Shown here: in pieces, positions 6,089-14,594 of the stretch
How the letters are laid out: each line of letters opens with the position of its first letter
Numbering within the stretch: position 1 is the stretch's first letter
Assembly (NCBI GenBank): GCA_043804035.1
Contig: JAZDJJ010000009.1
Location: 1 to 31,198, forward strand
Source: JAZDJJ01 sp043804035
GTDB taxonomy: Bacteria; Bacteroidota; Bacteroidia; Palsa-948
Reading direction: 5' to 3'
Length of the DNA stretch: 31,198 bases
Position numbers and translations under genes: made by a program
Notes under the pieces: model-generated
The model's database searches: none
Seen by the model: the letters and a program-made list of their open reading frames with translations, nothing else
Told to the model about the DNA's origin: nothing

Positions 6089-7513
6089 ATGTTTAGATTA
6101 TTTTTTTCTCTGATATTATTATTTTTTTCTGTTCTGCATGCACAAACGTTGCAGCATTGGACATTGCAACAATGTATTGAGTATGCACTGGTGAATAATA
6201 TTCAGATAAAACAGAACCTGTTAAATGTTGAACTGTCGGAAGCTGTGCTGTTACAGAGCAAGGCGCAATTACTTCCTTCGCTGAACGGAAATGTATCGCA
6301 TAATTATAATTACGGGAAAAAAGTTGATCCTTTTACTAATCAGTTTCTCAGCGGCAATTGGATGCTCTCTCAGGATTTTTCGCTTAGCGCCAATGCAACT
6401 TTGTTTGATGGATTTCAAAACCTGAATACTATAAAGCAAAATCAATATGATTTGATGGCAAGTTGTTCTGATGTAGACAAAATGCGCAATGATATTTCCC
6501 TGAATATCGTTTCTGCTTATTTGCAGATTCTTTTTGCAGATGAGTTGCTGACTGTGGCGAAAAGCCAGATAGAAATAACGCGATTGCAAACAGAGCGTAT
6601 AAAAAAATTAGTAACCGCAGAAATTTTTCCGAGGGGAAATCTTTTAGACATAGAAGCCCAATTCGCCAGCGAAGAACTCAATATGGTAAATGCCGAAAAC
6701 AATCTCACGCTTTCTTATCTGAATCTGGTACAAATACTAAATCTTAATACTGTTGTGAATTTCAAAATTGTTCGTCCTGAAATCAACATGTCTGCTGAGC
6801 CCATTCTGAACAATAATACTATAGAAATTTACAATAATGCTTTAACTACTCAGCCCGAAATAAAAAGCGCTGAGTTCAGATTAAAAAGTTCAGAAAAAAG
6901 TTTGTCAGTTGCAAAAGGTGGAATTTATCCGCGTATTTCTTTATTTGCTTATTATGGCACAGGATATTCAGAAGCAAGTAAAGGTTTGTCGGGCACACCG
7001 GGAGTTTTTGGTTATATCCCAAATGGCGACATTACTTCAGCAGGCGATACTGTTTATTCTCCACAGATGTTGTATAACTATTCAACCATTCCTTTCTCCG
7101 AGCAGATAAATCAGAATCTGAATCGCTCTGTAGGATTGCATTTATCGGTTCCTATTTTCAATAATCTGCAAAACAAAACATCTGTTGTGCGTGCAAAAAT
7201 TTCAATAGAGAATGCCAAACTCTCGCTTCAACTCGTAAAAGATAATCTTCAAAAAAAAATTCAGCAAGCGTACAACGATGCTGTGGCATCACTGAAAAAA
7301 TATCATGCGGCTGATAAAGCAGTAACCGCCATAGAAGAAGCATTTAAATACACTGAACAAAAATTTAATGTGGGAACTATTACAGCCACTGATTACGGTG
7401 AAGCCAAAAACAAACTTTTTAAAGCAAAATCTGAACTGTTGCAGGCAAAATATGATTATGTATTTAAATTAAAAGTGCTGGATTTTTATCAGAGGAAACC
7501 GATAACGTTGTAA
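6089..7513 (+). CDS. TolC-family outer membrane efflux protein (474 aa)
   Basis: The protein has a signal peptide (MFRLFFSLILLFFSVLHAQ) and then the two-fold TolC/OEP arrangement: an N-terminal helical half starting WTLQQCIEYALVNN, a beta segment with NYNYGKKVDPFTNQF and aromatic strands, long coiled-coil helices, and a second half of the same design ending near residue 465. The length is normal for the family. It should form the trimeric outer-membrane channel of a tripartite efflux or type I secretion pump. No inner-membrane pump or adaptor lies beside it; the neighbours on both sides are repeat-filled gaps, so the partner genes must be elsewhere. The ATG at 6089 gives the best signal peptide. 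It could in principle serve the GG peptide's export, but distance and opposite strand make that speculative. Confidence 0.9.
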   Translation: MFRLFFSLILLFFSVLHAQTLQHWTLQQCIEYALVNNIQIKQNLLNVELSEAVLLQSKAQLLPSLNGNVSHNYNYGKKVDPFTNQFLSGNWMLSQDFSLSANATLFDGFQNLNTIKQNQYDLMASCSDVDKMRNDISLNIVSAYLQILFADELLTVAKSQIEITRLQTERIKKLVTAEIFPRGNLLDIEAQFASEELNMVNAENNLTLSYLNLVQILNLNTVVNFKIVRPEINMSAEPILNNNTIEIYNNALTTQPEIKSAEFRLKSSEKSLSVAKGGIYPRISLFAYYGTGYSEASKGLSGTPGVFGYIPNGDITSAGDTVYSPQMLYNYSTIPFSEQINQNLNRSVGLHLSVPIFNNLQNKTSVVRAKISIENAKLSLQLVKDNLQKKIQQAYNDAVASLKKYHAADKAVTAIEEAFKYTEQKFNVGTITATDYGEAKNKLFKAKSELLQAKYDYVFKLKVLDFYQRKPITL

Positions 7514-7604
7514 TGTTCTTTCTGATTTGAAATGCATGCTCTTATCTTTCTTCTATAAATCTTTTTGATGTATTACAATGAATACGGAGCATTAAGATAA
7601 AACA

Positions 7605-7815
7605 AATTAACTCCGCCATTTATGGCGGAGAAGAAACAAAATGATAACACGGGCTTCAGCCCTGATAAAAAGCAATTTATCTTGTAGTAAGATGGTTATT
7701 GAGCTTGCCGAAAATATTGCCGAACTAAACGAATTAACTCCGTCATTTATGGCGGAGACGAAGTAAAATGGTAACACGGGCTTCAGCCCTGATAAAAAGC
7801 AATTTATCTTGTAGT
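7605..7815. repeat. Two 84-bp direct repeats, each with two hairpins
   Basis: Copies 7605-7688 and 7732-7815 are near-identical with a 127-bp period. Each carries a palindrome of the type CTCCGCC-n-GGCGGAG (the second copy has one stem mismatch) and a GGGCTTCAGCCC hairpin, ending in CAATTTATCTTGTAGT. They resemble intergenic hairpin repeats of Bacteroidota genomes; no coding role is seen. Confidence 0.85.
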
Positions 7816-7878
7816 GTTTGTTCGGAATGAACAACCCTGCTGCAAGCCGCAGGGAATTATCAAATTAAAATAATAATA

Positions 7879-7985
7879 GTGCTTACGCACTTTATTTATT
7901 TCTCGCAGATTTGATAAACGCAAAGTGTTTTCGTATTTCTTGGCGAACTTTGCGAGAGACAAAAAGTATTCTTGCGTAAGTTCTA
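7879..7985. repeat. MITE-like foldback element, diverged copy
   Basis: Left end AGTGCTTACGCA and right end TGCGTAAGTTCT (7973-7984) are related to the 12-bp ends of the 4387-4538 family. The interior has inverted words (TTTCTCGCAGATTTG near 7899 and AACTTTGCGAGAGA near 7947), giving a foldback. The right end lies next to the promoter of the downstream gene. Confidence 0.5.
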
Positions 7986-7996
7986 CAAAAATATTT

Positions 7997-8004
7997 TACT
8001 TTTG
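7997..8004 (+). promoter_or_regulatory. Bacteroidetes-type -7 element
   Basis: TACTTTTG fits TAnnTTTG. A TTG at 7972-7974 lies 22 nt upstream and would be the -33 element; it belongs to the end of the 7879-7985 repeat. This would give a 5' leader of about 65 nt before the ATG at 8078. Confidence 0.4.
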
Positions 8005-8077
8005 CCGTGACTTCTCTAAACATAAACAATAGCAGATAAGACCACAAACAGTAACTAATTTTAATAATTTATATTCT

Positions 8078-9055
8078 ATGGCTTTAATATTAAACAGAGA
8101 AAACGTAATATCCGTGCTGACTATGAAAGATTGCATGGATGCTGTTGAGCATGCTTTTGCAGAACTTGCCAACAATACTGCTGTATTACCTCTTCGCATA
8201 AATATTACTCCTCCCGATGGGTTGGCGTTGTATATGCCTGCTTATCTTAAAGAAATGGGAGCACTTGCCTGCAAAGTAGTTACAGTATACAAAAACAACC
8301 CTTCCAAACATAATATTCCAACCACTATTGGAAAGGTCTTATTACAAGACCCTGAAACCGGAGATGTAATATGTATTATGGACGGTGGTTATTTAACAGC
8401 AGTACGAACAGGTGCTGCAAGTGGAGTAGCAACAAAATACCTTGCCCGTAAAGAAAAAAATCAGATTGTTAGTATTTATGGTTCTGGAGTTCAGGCAAAA
8501 ATGCAATTATGGGCAGTTGCAGAAGTATCAAATATTTCCAAAGCATTAGTATATGATATATCCGAAAATGCAGTAAATATCTTTGTCGAAGAAATGAGTA
8601 AAAAACTCAAACTTGAAATAGTAAAAGCCAACAACCCTGAACAATTGTTAGATGCCGATATTATCTGTACTGCAACATCTTCATCAACTCCTATATTTGA
8701 TGGAACAAAAGTGAAACCGGGTACTCATATAAACGGTATAGGCAGCCACACTCCTAATGCCCGCGAATTAGATACTGAAATTATTAAAAGATCTAAATTT
8801 ATAGGCGATTCCAAAATTGCATGTTTCAGTGAAGCCGGAGATATTATGCTCCCCTTATCAGAAGGTTCTATTCAGGAATCACATTTTTATGCAGAACTCG
8901 GCGAAATTATTATAGGAAAAAAGAAAGGAAGAATAAACGACAAAGAAATAACAATATTTAAATCAAACGGACTTGCCATTCAGGATGCCGCTACTGCAAA
9001 ATTAATTTACGAAAAAGCAGTGAAGAATGGAATTGGTACAAAAGTTAATATATAG
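8078..9055 (+). CDS. Ornithine cyclodeaminase / mu-crystallin family dehydrogenase (325 aa)
   Basis: An NAD(P)-dependent enzyme of the family that includes ornithine cyclodeaminase and archaeal alanine dehydrogenase; it would remove ammonia from an amino acid or reduce an imine in the cytoplasm. Visible family features in order: substrate region LYMPAYL (51-57), K66 in ACKVV, the R110-T-G-A-A segment, dinucleotide-binding GSGVQA (135-140) in a Rossmann fold, the GIGSHTPNARELD active-site loop, and the C-terminal FKSNGLAIQDAATA motif. The length is typical. The exact substrate cannot be chosen from sequence reading. It stands alone between a repeat-filled gap and a convergent minus-strand operon. 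Confidence 0.85.
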   Translation: MALILNRENVISVLTMKDCMDAVEHAFAELANNTAVLPLRINITPPDGLALYMPAYLKEMGALACKVVTVYKNNPSKHNIPTTIGKVLLQDPETGDVICIMDGGYLTAVRTGAASGVATKYLARKEKNQIVSIYGSGVQAKMQLWAVAEVSNISKALVYDISENAVNIFVEEMSKKLKLEIVKANNPEQLLDADIICTATSSSTPIFDGTKVKPGTHINGIGSHTPNARELDTEIIKRSKFIGDSKIACFSEAGDIMLPLSEGSIQESHFYAELGEIIIGKKKGRINDKEITIFKSNGLAIQDAATAKLIYEKAVKNGIGTKVNI

Positions 9056-9170
9056 GGCAGATATAAAAATACAAATGCCTATCACAAATTCATCTGCGAA
9101 TATAGAGAAGTTACAATGAGCAAGTTAAGGTTGAAATTTGATAATAGCAATTTTTGAAACCGTCTCTCTA

Positions 9171-10967
9171 TTACATCTGCTTTATTTTTTCTAATTGTTT
9201 TTGTTTTTCCGGTTCGCGAAGTTCTCTGGCTGTCATAGTGAAATATTTATGATTACTGAGAAATTTTATCTGCATCTGTTTCCATTGTTTTTCGTCAAAA
9301 AATATTCCGTTAGCATTTAATTCGTCAAATAAAGTTTTTCCTGTGGAATAATAATCGGTTCTGCCAAGATAATCAAGGTCTGCATCAGCAAGGATTTTCT
9401 CTATATGATTTTTTGGTGTCTGTGGAATTTTTGTTGCCATAATCATTCCGCAAATAGATTCTATTTCTGTGGATAAGAAACCAAAGCGAGGTAAAATTTC
9501 ACGGGCACTTTCACAGCCGATAATTTCGTTTTCTTTATATTGTTTAATAAAACCCGTATCGTGAAAAAGCGATGCAACTTTTATTAGTTCTATATTTTCT
9601 TTATCTATGTTTTCTGATAATGCAAGCATCGTAGCGGCACAGTAAACATCTATGGTGTGATGCAAACCATGATAGTAAAGATTTTCGGGTAATTCATTTT
9701 TTAATTTATTAAGAATAAAATCTTTGACTTTCAGAAATCGTTCCGATACTTTTTCTTTTGTAACAAAATACATATCCATTTCGCCTTTGCCTTTGGCGGC
9801 AAGTTTTCCGCGGTATTCGCAATCAAAATAATTTTTTACAAGCAGAAATGTTTTTTCTGAAATATTCACTTTCCCGGAAATGCCATTGCTTTCCATCCGC
9901 GAAGCTGTGTTAACTGTATCACCCCAAACATCATAAGTAAATTTTTTGGCACCAACTACTCCTGCTACTAAAGGACCGGAATGAATACCTACACGCATTT
10001 CCCATGCTATATCTGAAGAAATTTTTCGCTTTTCAAGAAACTCAATCATATCAAAAGCCGCGATAATACATTGAATAGCATGTGCATTTGATTTCTTTGG
10101 AAGTCCGCAGACAGCCATATATGAATCGCCAATGGTTTTAATTTTTTCAATGCCATTTTTTTCCATGATAAAATCAAATGTTTTAAAAATATCATTCAAT
10201 TCGTTCACTAATTTCTGGGGAGAAATTCTTGCCGCTGTTGCCGTAAATCCTTTGAAATCGGTAAAAATAATAGTGGTTTCGCTGTGGCGCAAAGGTGTTG
10301 TAAATCCTTTTTGTTTTAATTCTTCGGCTACTTCTTTCGGAAGAATATTGTGGAGTAATCGTTCTGATTCGTTTTTCTCTGCGTATAATTCTTTGGTACG
10401 TTCCTGCACTAATCCTTCCAGAATTTCATTTTGTTTTTCAATAAGTTCTCTGCGCTTTTGTTCTTGTTTTAATACTTCTTTTGATAGTCGCTGGTTTTCA
10501 ATCGCACTTACAGAAATATTGGTGAGCAATTGCAAAAAGTTCAGATGCTTAATAATATGACTCACACTCAGAGCATCGTTATTGACATCGCCTAAAAGCA
10601 AGTAAGCAAGTGGTTTTTCTCCTTGATATACCGGAACAACCATATCAAAATTTTTCAGCGCATCGTTTTGATGAGATATAACAGAAGTAATTTCTTTGAG
10701 ATAAAGCAAATCGCGTTCTACTTCAATTTTATCTAATTCCCCTTCTTCCAAACCGTAAGAAAGCAGGCACCTCCACTGCGAGAATTTACTGAACAATACT
10801 AATTTTTCAATGTTCAATTGTTCTTTTACAAAGCGTTTAAATTTTTCAACTATGGCAAGCGTAGAGAAATTATGATTGATGGAATTGGTAATGTCAAGCA
10901 AGATTTCAAGTTGCAATTCTTTTATATGCAATTTGTTTTTATATCGCTCAATTTTTTTTTCCGACAA
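9171..10967 (-). CDS. Class III adenylate cyclase fused to an HD domain (598 aa)
   Basis: Residues about 18-160 look like a GAF-type sensor, 160-205 a coiled coil, 205-405 a class III nucleotide cyclase and 415-598 an HD domain. The cyclase has metal aspartates D237 (FTDFKGFT) and D281 (GDSYM), adenine-specifying K277 and D346 (a guanylate cyclase would usually have Glu and Cys) and transition-state residues N353 and R357, so it should make cAMP. The HD part has H433/H436/H437, H469-D470 (LFHDTGF) and D528/D530 (ADADLD), so it may be an active phosphohydrolase. There are no membrane segments. The start is a TTG at 10967: an in-frame stop lies four codons upstream and the first internal Met is residue 109. 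It follows the SulP-cNMP gene by 92 nt on the same strand; making the ligand for that transporter is a strong contextual inference. Confidence 0.88.
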   Translation of the reverse strand: MSEKKIERYKNKLHIKELQLEILLDITNSINHNFSTLAIVEKFKRFVKEQLNIEKLVLFSKFSQWRCLLSYGLEEGELDKIEVERDLLYLKEITSVISHQNDALKNFDMVVPVYQGEKPLAYLLLGDVNNDALSVSHIIKHLNFLQLLTNISVSAIENQRLSKEVLKQEQKRRELIEKQNEILEGLVQERTKELYAEKNESERLLHNILPKEVAEELKQKGFTTPLRHSETTIIFTDFKGFTATAARISPQKLVNELNDIFKTFDFIMEKNGIEKIKTIGDSYMAVCGLPKKSNAHAIQCIIAAFDMIEFLEKRKISSDIAWEMRVGIHSGPLVAGVVGAKKFTYDVWGDTVNTASRMESNGISGKVNISEKTFLLVKNYFDCEYRGKLAAKGKGEMDMYFVTKEKVSERFLKVKDFILNKLKNELPENLYYHGLHHTIDVYCAATMLALSENIDKENIELIKVASLFHDTGFIKQYKENEIIGCESAREILPRFGFLSTEIESICGMIMATKIPQTPKNHIEKILADADLDYLGRTDYYSTGKTLFDELNANGIFFDEKQWKQMQIKFLSNHKYFTMTARELREPEKQKQLEKIKQM

Positions 10968-11016
10968 TATCTTTTATTTCAAAATCAGCCATTTACGATT
11001 TATGATTTTATGAACA

Positions 11017-11051
11017 GTCAATAATCAATAATCAATAGTCAATAGTCAATA
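11017..11051. repeat. Heptamer repeat (GTCAATA / ATCAATA x5)
   Basis: Five seven-base units in phase lie in the gap between the SulP and cyclase genes. It is a second heptameric array in the window, with a different unit from the one at 5004-5276. Confidence 0.85.
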
Positions 11052-11059
11052 ATAAATTC

Positions 11060-13276
11060 TCAATCCTCCTGCAATGCTTTTAGTTCTTTATCACTGAGTC
11101 GCAGGCGATTTGCAATAACGTATGCAAGTTTTTCAAAAAAGTTTCCGGCAACTTCCGGATGTTTGATTGCAACTTCATCAAATTTATTACGTGATAAAAC
11201 ATAGAGCATAGAATCATCCATTGAAAGTGCATCGGCAGAACGTTTTCTTTTATCCAAGAACGACATATCACCAAAGAATCCACCTTTGGCAATAGTTACC
11301 AGATGATGCGACACACCGCCAAAGAGAGGCAGAACAATTTTTATATTTCCTTTTCTGATAAAATAAATTTCATTGCCTTCGTCTTTTTTCTTAAATATCA
11401 ATTCACCTTTCATATATGTTTTCTCATCTATTATCAAAGAAAATGTTTTTAATATATCATCTGAAAATTCGGAGAAAAATTCAATTTCGTTAAGTGATAA
11501 TATTTTACCATCATCTTTAATTTTTTCTTCCCGCAAAATTTCATCTTCAACATATTCCATTGCAGAATCAAGGTCGTCAAAGAATTTAAGATTTTCTGTT
11601 TCAGATAGTCCGAGATATTCTAAATATTCTTTTACATTTTGTCCTGATGGTAAACTCATTGGAATAGAAGTGAAAATCAAAAAACCGTTTTTCTCTTTTA
11701 TTCTTGCAAGAATTTGTTTCATGCGATTAGCAGCAGTAAAATCAATTGACTTAACTCTGCGCATATCCAATAAAACATATTTGCAGTCGGCTATCATCGG
11801 TTCAATTTCACTGAGAAGTTGGTCGGCAGTTCCGAAAAAAAGTTGTCCTTGCAATTCAACAATAAGTGTATGCTTTCCTTTTTCTTCAAGAATTACGTGT
11901 TCATTAGTAAGTCGGCTTCTTTTAGAAAATTTCTGATTACCAAATACTTTTCTGCGAATAACCGAGGTGCGCGTCTGTTCTCTTAAGAAAAGAATAATCG
12001 CCATAGCAATTCCAACGCCTGCCGCAGTAATTAAACTTATGGTTACTGCTGAAATTACTACTGCCAGAATCACTACAAAATCAAAAACCGTTGATTTATG
12101 TTTCAGTAAAGCAAAACTTTTGTTATCAATCATTCGTATAGCAACCACGATAAGCACTCCTGCCAATGCAGCAAAAGGAATCCATGCCATTAATTTTCCG
12201 AATAGAAATAAAACTAACAAGGCAGATATTCCGACAAATACTCCCGACATTTTTGTTTTTCCTCCGCTGGTAAGATTTACCAATGTGGCTCCCATTGTTC
12301 CTGCACCGGGAATTCCACAAAACAAAGCGGAGCCAATATTTCCAATTCCCTGTCCGAATAGTTCACGATTGGAATTGTGTCGCGACAAAGTGAGAGCATC
12401 TAAAACTACGCAGGTTTTTAATGTATCTATGGAGAGTAGCACCGACAAGGTTATTACCGGTGTTAATAAAATATTTACGTTATTAAAATCCAGAGTAGAA
12501 ATGAGTGTCCACTGGTTAATAAATATTTGGTATAAATCAGAAACAGATGCAGAAATAGGTCCAATAATAAATGGATTTTTTTCTAACATCAATAGTGCTG
12601 GATTTATTGATGAGACACTGAAATAACAAACAATACCTGCAAGAAGCCCAATGATTACTGCTGGAATAATTTTAATAATTTTTGGTGCAAAGAGCATTCC
12701 TACAATAGTTATAATACCAACGCTGATGCTTTCTAACTTCCACTCATGGGGCATAAAAATTCCTTCCCATATTTTTATTTCTTTCGGAAGTCCTAAGAAT
12801 TTTGGCAATTGCCCGATGAATATTAAAATACCCACACCGCTGAGATATCCTGTAACCACAGGATAAGGAATATATTTGATAAATTTTCCGCCACCAATTT
12901 TTCCAATAATCAATTGAATTACTCCTGCAAATAGTGCAACAAGCGTGATATAAACCGGAATTACATCGGTAGGGATGCTGCCAGTGTTTACTAATTCAGT
13001 TACAAAAACAGCGAGCACAGCAGCAGCAGGAGCGCAAGGTGCAGTAACTAATCTTTTTGTTCCGCCAATAAGAGGTGCTAATAAGCCGAGGACAATAGTG
13101 CCAATGATACCGCCAATTGCGGCTCTGCCGGAGAAGGTAGGACCAAGTGGTGCATAAATGATTAAGCCAAAAGCAATGGCAGCAGGAAGAGCAACGAGCA
13201 TGGCTGTTGTTCCTCCAAAAATATCACCTACAAGATTTCCCTGCAATGATTTTTTTTTACTAATGTTTTTTTTCAT
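11060..13276 (-). CDS. SulP-family anion transporter with STAS and cyclic-nucleotide-binding domains (738 aa)
   Basis: Begins MKKNISKKKSLQGNLVGDIFGG; an extension to 13360 adds 28 residues lacking family features, so the ATG at 13276 is chosen. About ten or more membrane segments form the SulP core (GGTTAMLVALPAAIAFG, VVTGYLSGVGILIFIGQLPK, GNIGSALFCGIPGAGTMGAT), then a STAS domain (about 450-565; LDMRRVKSIDFTAANRM), then a C-terminal cNMP-binding domain (about 592-725). In the phosphate-binding cassette the usual GE is GD (about 669-670, GGFFGDMSFLD) and the key Arg is kept (KRSAD, about R679). SulP proteins move sulfate, bicarbonate or other anions; the substrate cannot be read here. The downstream gene is an adenylate cyclase, so cAMP gating is likely. 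The end of a dispersed repeat (13290-13306) lies 14 nt upstream of the start codon. Confidence 0.92.
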   Translation of the reverse strand: MKKNISKKKSLQGNLVGDIFGGTTAMLVALPAAIAFGLIIYAPLGPTFSGRAAIGGIIGTIVLGLLAPLIGGTKRLVTAPCAPAAAVLAVFVTELVNTGSIPTDVIPVYITLVALFAGVIQLIIGKIGGGKFIKYIPYPVVTGYLSGVGILIFIGQLPKFLGLPKEIKIWEGIFMPHEWKLESISVGIITIVGMLFAPKIIKIIPAVIIGLLAGIVCYFSVSSINPALLMLEKNPFIIGPISASVSDLYQIFINQWTLISTLDFNNVNILLTPVITLSVLLSIDTLKTCVVLDALTLSRHNSNRELFGQGIGNIGSALFCGIPGAGTMGATLVNLTSGGKTKMSGVFVGISALLVLFLFGKLMAWIPFAALAGVLIVVAIRMIDNKSFALLKHKSTVFDFVVILAVVISAVTISLITAAGVGIAMAIILFLREQTRTSVIRRKVFGNQKFSKRSRLTNEHVILEEKGKHTLIVELQGQLFFGTADQLLSEIEPMIADCKYVLLDMRRVKSIDFTAANRMKQILARIKEKNGFLIFTSIPMSLPSGQNVKEYLEYLGLSETENLKFFDDLDSAMEYVEDEILREEKIKDDGKILSLNEIEFFSEFSDDILKTFSLIIDEKTYMKGELIFKKKDEGNEIYFIRKGNIKIVLPLFGGVSHHLVTIAKGGFFGDMSFLDKRKRSADALSMDDSMLYVLSRNKFDEVAIKHPEVAGNFFEKLAYVIANRLRLSDKELKALQED

Positions 13277-13289
13277 AAAAGATAATTTT

Positions 13290-13306
13290 AGGGCAGTTCT
13301 AAAAAT
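13290..13306 (+). repeat. Isolated end of the dispersed 24617-24855 repeat
   Basis: The 17 bases AGGGCAGTTCTAAAAAT are the exact reverse complement of the right end of the repeat at 24839-24855. Only this end is visible. It sits just upstream of the SulP start codon and so may form part of its leader. Confidence 0.55.
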
Positions 13307-13406
13307 CCAAAATATTCGGCATTTTTCAGCATTTCGGCTATTTATCAACGCTGGATTCAAGTCATAAATGCAACTTATTTTGTGTAAAACTTTTCAGGAC
13401 GAGACA

Positions 13407-13431
13407 CTTCGCTAAATCCGAGCGAGCGGGG
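13407..13431 (+). repeat. Left copy of a 25-bp direct repeat bounding an accessory island
   Basis: The 25-mer beginning CTTCGCTAAATCCGAG matches 15258-15282 with two C/T differences, same orientation. Between the copies are a nuclease-like gene and a MazF-type toxin/antitoxin pair. It is GC-rich compared with its surroundings. It may be an attachment-like or duplicated target sequence. Confidence 0.6.
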
Positions 13432-13438
13432 ATTACCA

Positions 13439-14416
13439 TTAGTTCCAATATCGTTGCTCCAAATATTTTATCGCTGTTGCTGCATTAGGAATGTGTCGTG
13501 CAGGTTCTAAAAAATCTTTCGGGCCAATCGCTTTGTATTTCGCTGGCGACTTCAAAAGATTTTTCCAAGTTTCTTCAAGTGTCGCACCTTTCAAAATTCC
13601 TTTTGATGTATTTTCAAGTTTCAACTCTTTGTTGTTTGTCGGGATTAGATGCAAATGAATGTAATCCGTTGCTCCGAAATCTTTTGCCTTTGTCATTTCG
13701 TGAGCCAGAAGTGTTTGTCGCATTAATTGATAAAACGGCTCGTAAAAAATCCCTTCAATAAAAGTGTCGTTAAGTTTGGAAACAATTATTGGACAATCCT
13801 CTCTTTGAAGGAGAGGCAAATAAGTTGCCTTTCGTTTGTCGCCACCTTCTTCTATAAATTTTGACTTGTCGCCTTTATACTCTTCAACATATTTCCACTC
13901 AATGAAAAATATTTTTCGTGTGCCGTCATTCATTTCTGCAAGCATTGCGGCATCAATGGAAGTTGCATTTGCACCACGCGAATGATTTCTTTCGTTCAAA
14001 TAGTGTGGCTCTTTTCCAATTACTTCAAGTGAAACAAATCCGTGGTCGGGTTTGTCGTTGTCTAAACGCAATGCTGTTTTTACATTGTTGTCAATACCTT
14101 TAAGAATTGCGGTTGCAATGTCCTGATGATGTTGGAAAAATAAAAGATGATTGATGCACGCTACTTGTGACGAAAGCATATGTCCTGTCGGCTTGTTTAC
14201 TCCCTTTGGTCGCTTCGCACCCGTGTTCCAAAATGGAATACCGTTGTCGTTGAAATATTTTTCTGCTTCCTCTCTAATACCTTCCATTAAATTTAACTCT
14301 GGTCGCATCAAAACAAATTCTCTTGGAATGTCAAAGAACAGTCCTCGCCCTGGGTCGCCAATTAAACTGTCCCGAAGTCCAATGTTGATTTTTAGTTGTG
14401 TGTCGTAATAACTCAT
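13439..14416 (-). CDS. Putative PD-(D/E)XK nuclease (325 aa, PGN_0703-like)
   Basis: A soluble protein without membrane segments. Residues 155-175 carry a PD-(D/E)XK-type active site: D155 in SIDAAMLAEM, then a hydrophobic strand with E173 and K175 in FFIEWKY. Together with the GHMLSSQVACINHLLF segment before it this recalls the PGN_0703-type putative restriction endonucleases of Bacteroidota, but that family call is from memory of motifs only. No methyltransferase partner is next to it. It lies 178 bp from a MazF-type toxin pair on the same strand, and both lie between 25-bp direct repeats, so a defence or mobile-island role is plausible. The ATG at 14416 is the natural start (MSYYDTQL). Confidence 0.55.
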   Translation of the reverse strand: MSYYDTQLKINIGLRDSLIGDPGRGLFFDIPREFVLMRPELNLMEGIREEAEKYFNDNGIPFWNTGAKRPKGVNKPTGHMLSSQVACINHLLFFQHHQDIATAILKGIDNNVKTALRLDNDKPDHGFVSLEVIGKEPHYLNERNHSRGANATSIDAAMLAEMNDGTRKIFFIEWKYVEEYKGDKSKFIEEGGDKRKATYLPLLQREDCPIIVSKLNDTFIEGIFYEPFYQLMRQTLLAHEMTKAKDFGATDYIHLHLIPTNNKELKLENTSKGILKGATLEETWKNLLKSPAKYKAIGPKDFLEPARHIPNAATAIKYLEQRYWN

Positions 14417-14569
14417 TGTGAAAAATTTTAGTTGTGCTTACTCCCTTGCTCCCCCTGCTCGCGCGGTTGCTCTTCGGTGACAATGCTAACCCACTGCACT
14501 TTCCACGAAGCACTACCATTAAAATTATTATTTCCCTGTTCTACGAGTCACCGTCCCGCCACTGAAAGC

Positions 14570-14594
14570 AAACACCTGTTAGCAACTGTATTTA
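14570..14594 (-). other. 3' motif shared with the second toxin locus
   Basis: Just past the toxin stop on the minus strand lies CTAACAG-n2-GTTT-n9-GGC. A 25-bp string of the same layout (CTAACAG-n3-GTTT-n8-GGC, 26081-26105) follows the other MazF-type gene on the plus strand. A TGCTAAC/GTTAGCA inverted pair (about 14489 and 14582) encloses this spacer, reminiscent of a recombination-site foldback. Boundaries are approximate. Confidence 0.3.

Larger units (their letters stand above)
7514..8077. other. Repeat-rich gap upstream of the cyclodeaminase gene
   Basis: No gene is supported. It contains two 84-bp direct repeats, a CCCTGC/GCAGGG hairpin (7835-7854), a foldback repeat (7879-7985) and a promoter-like site (7997-8004). 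A remnant of the 24617-24855 repeat core (GAGCTTGCCGAA) lies at about 7701-7712. Confidence 0.65.

Noticed and set aside
11967..12626. 219-codon plus-strand open frame
   Set aside because: Antisense shadow of the SulP membrane domain, no family features.
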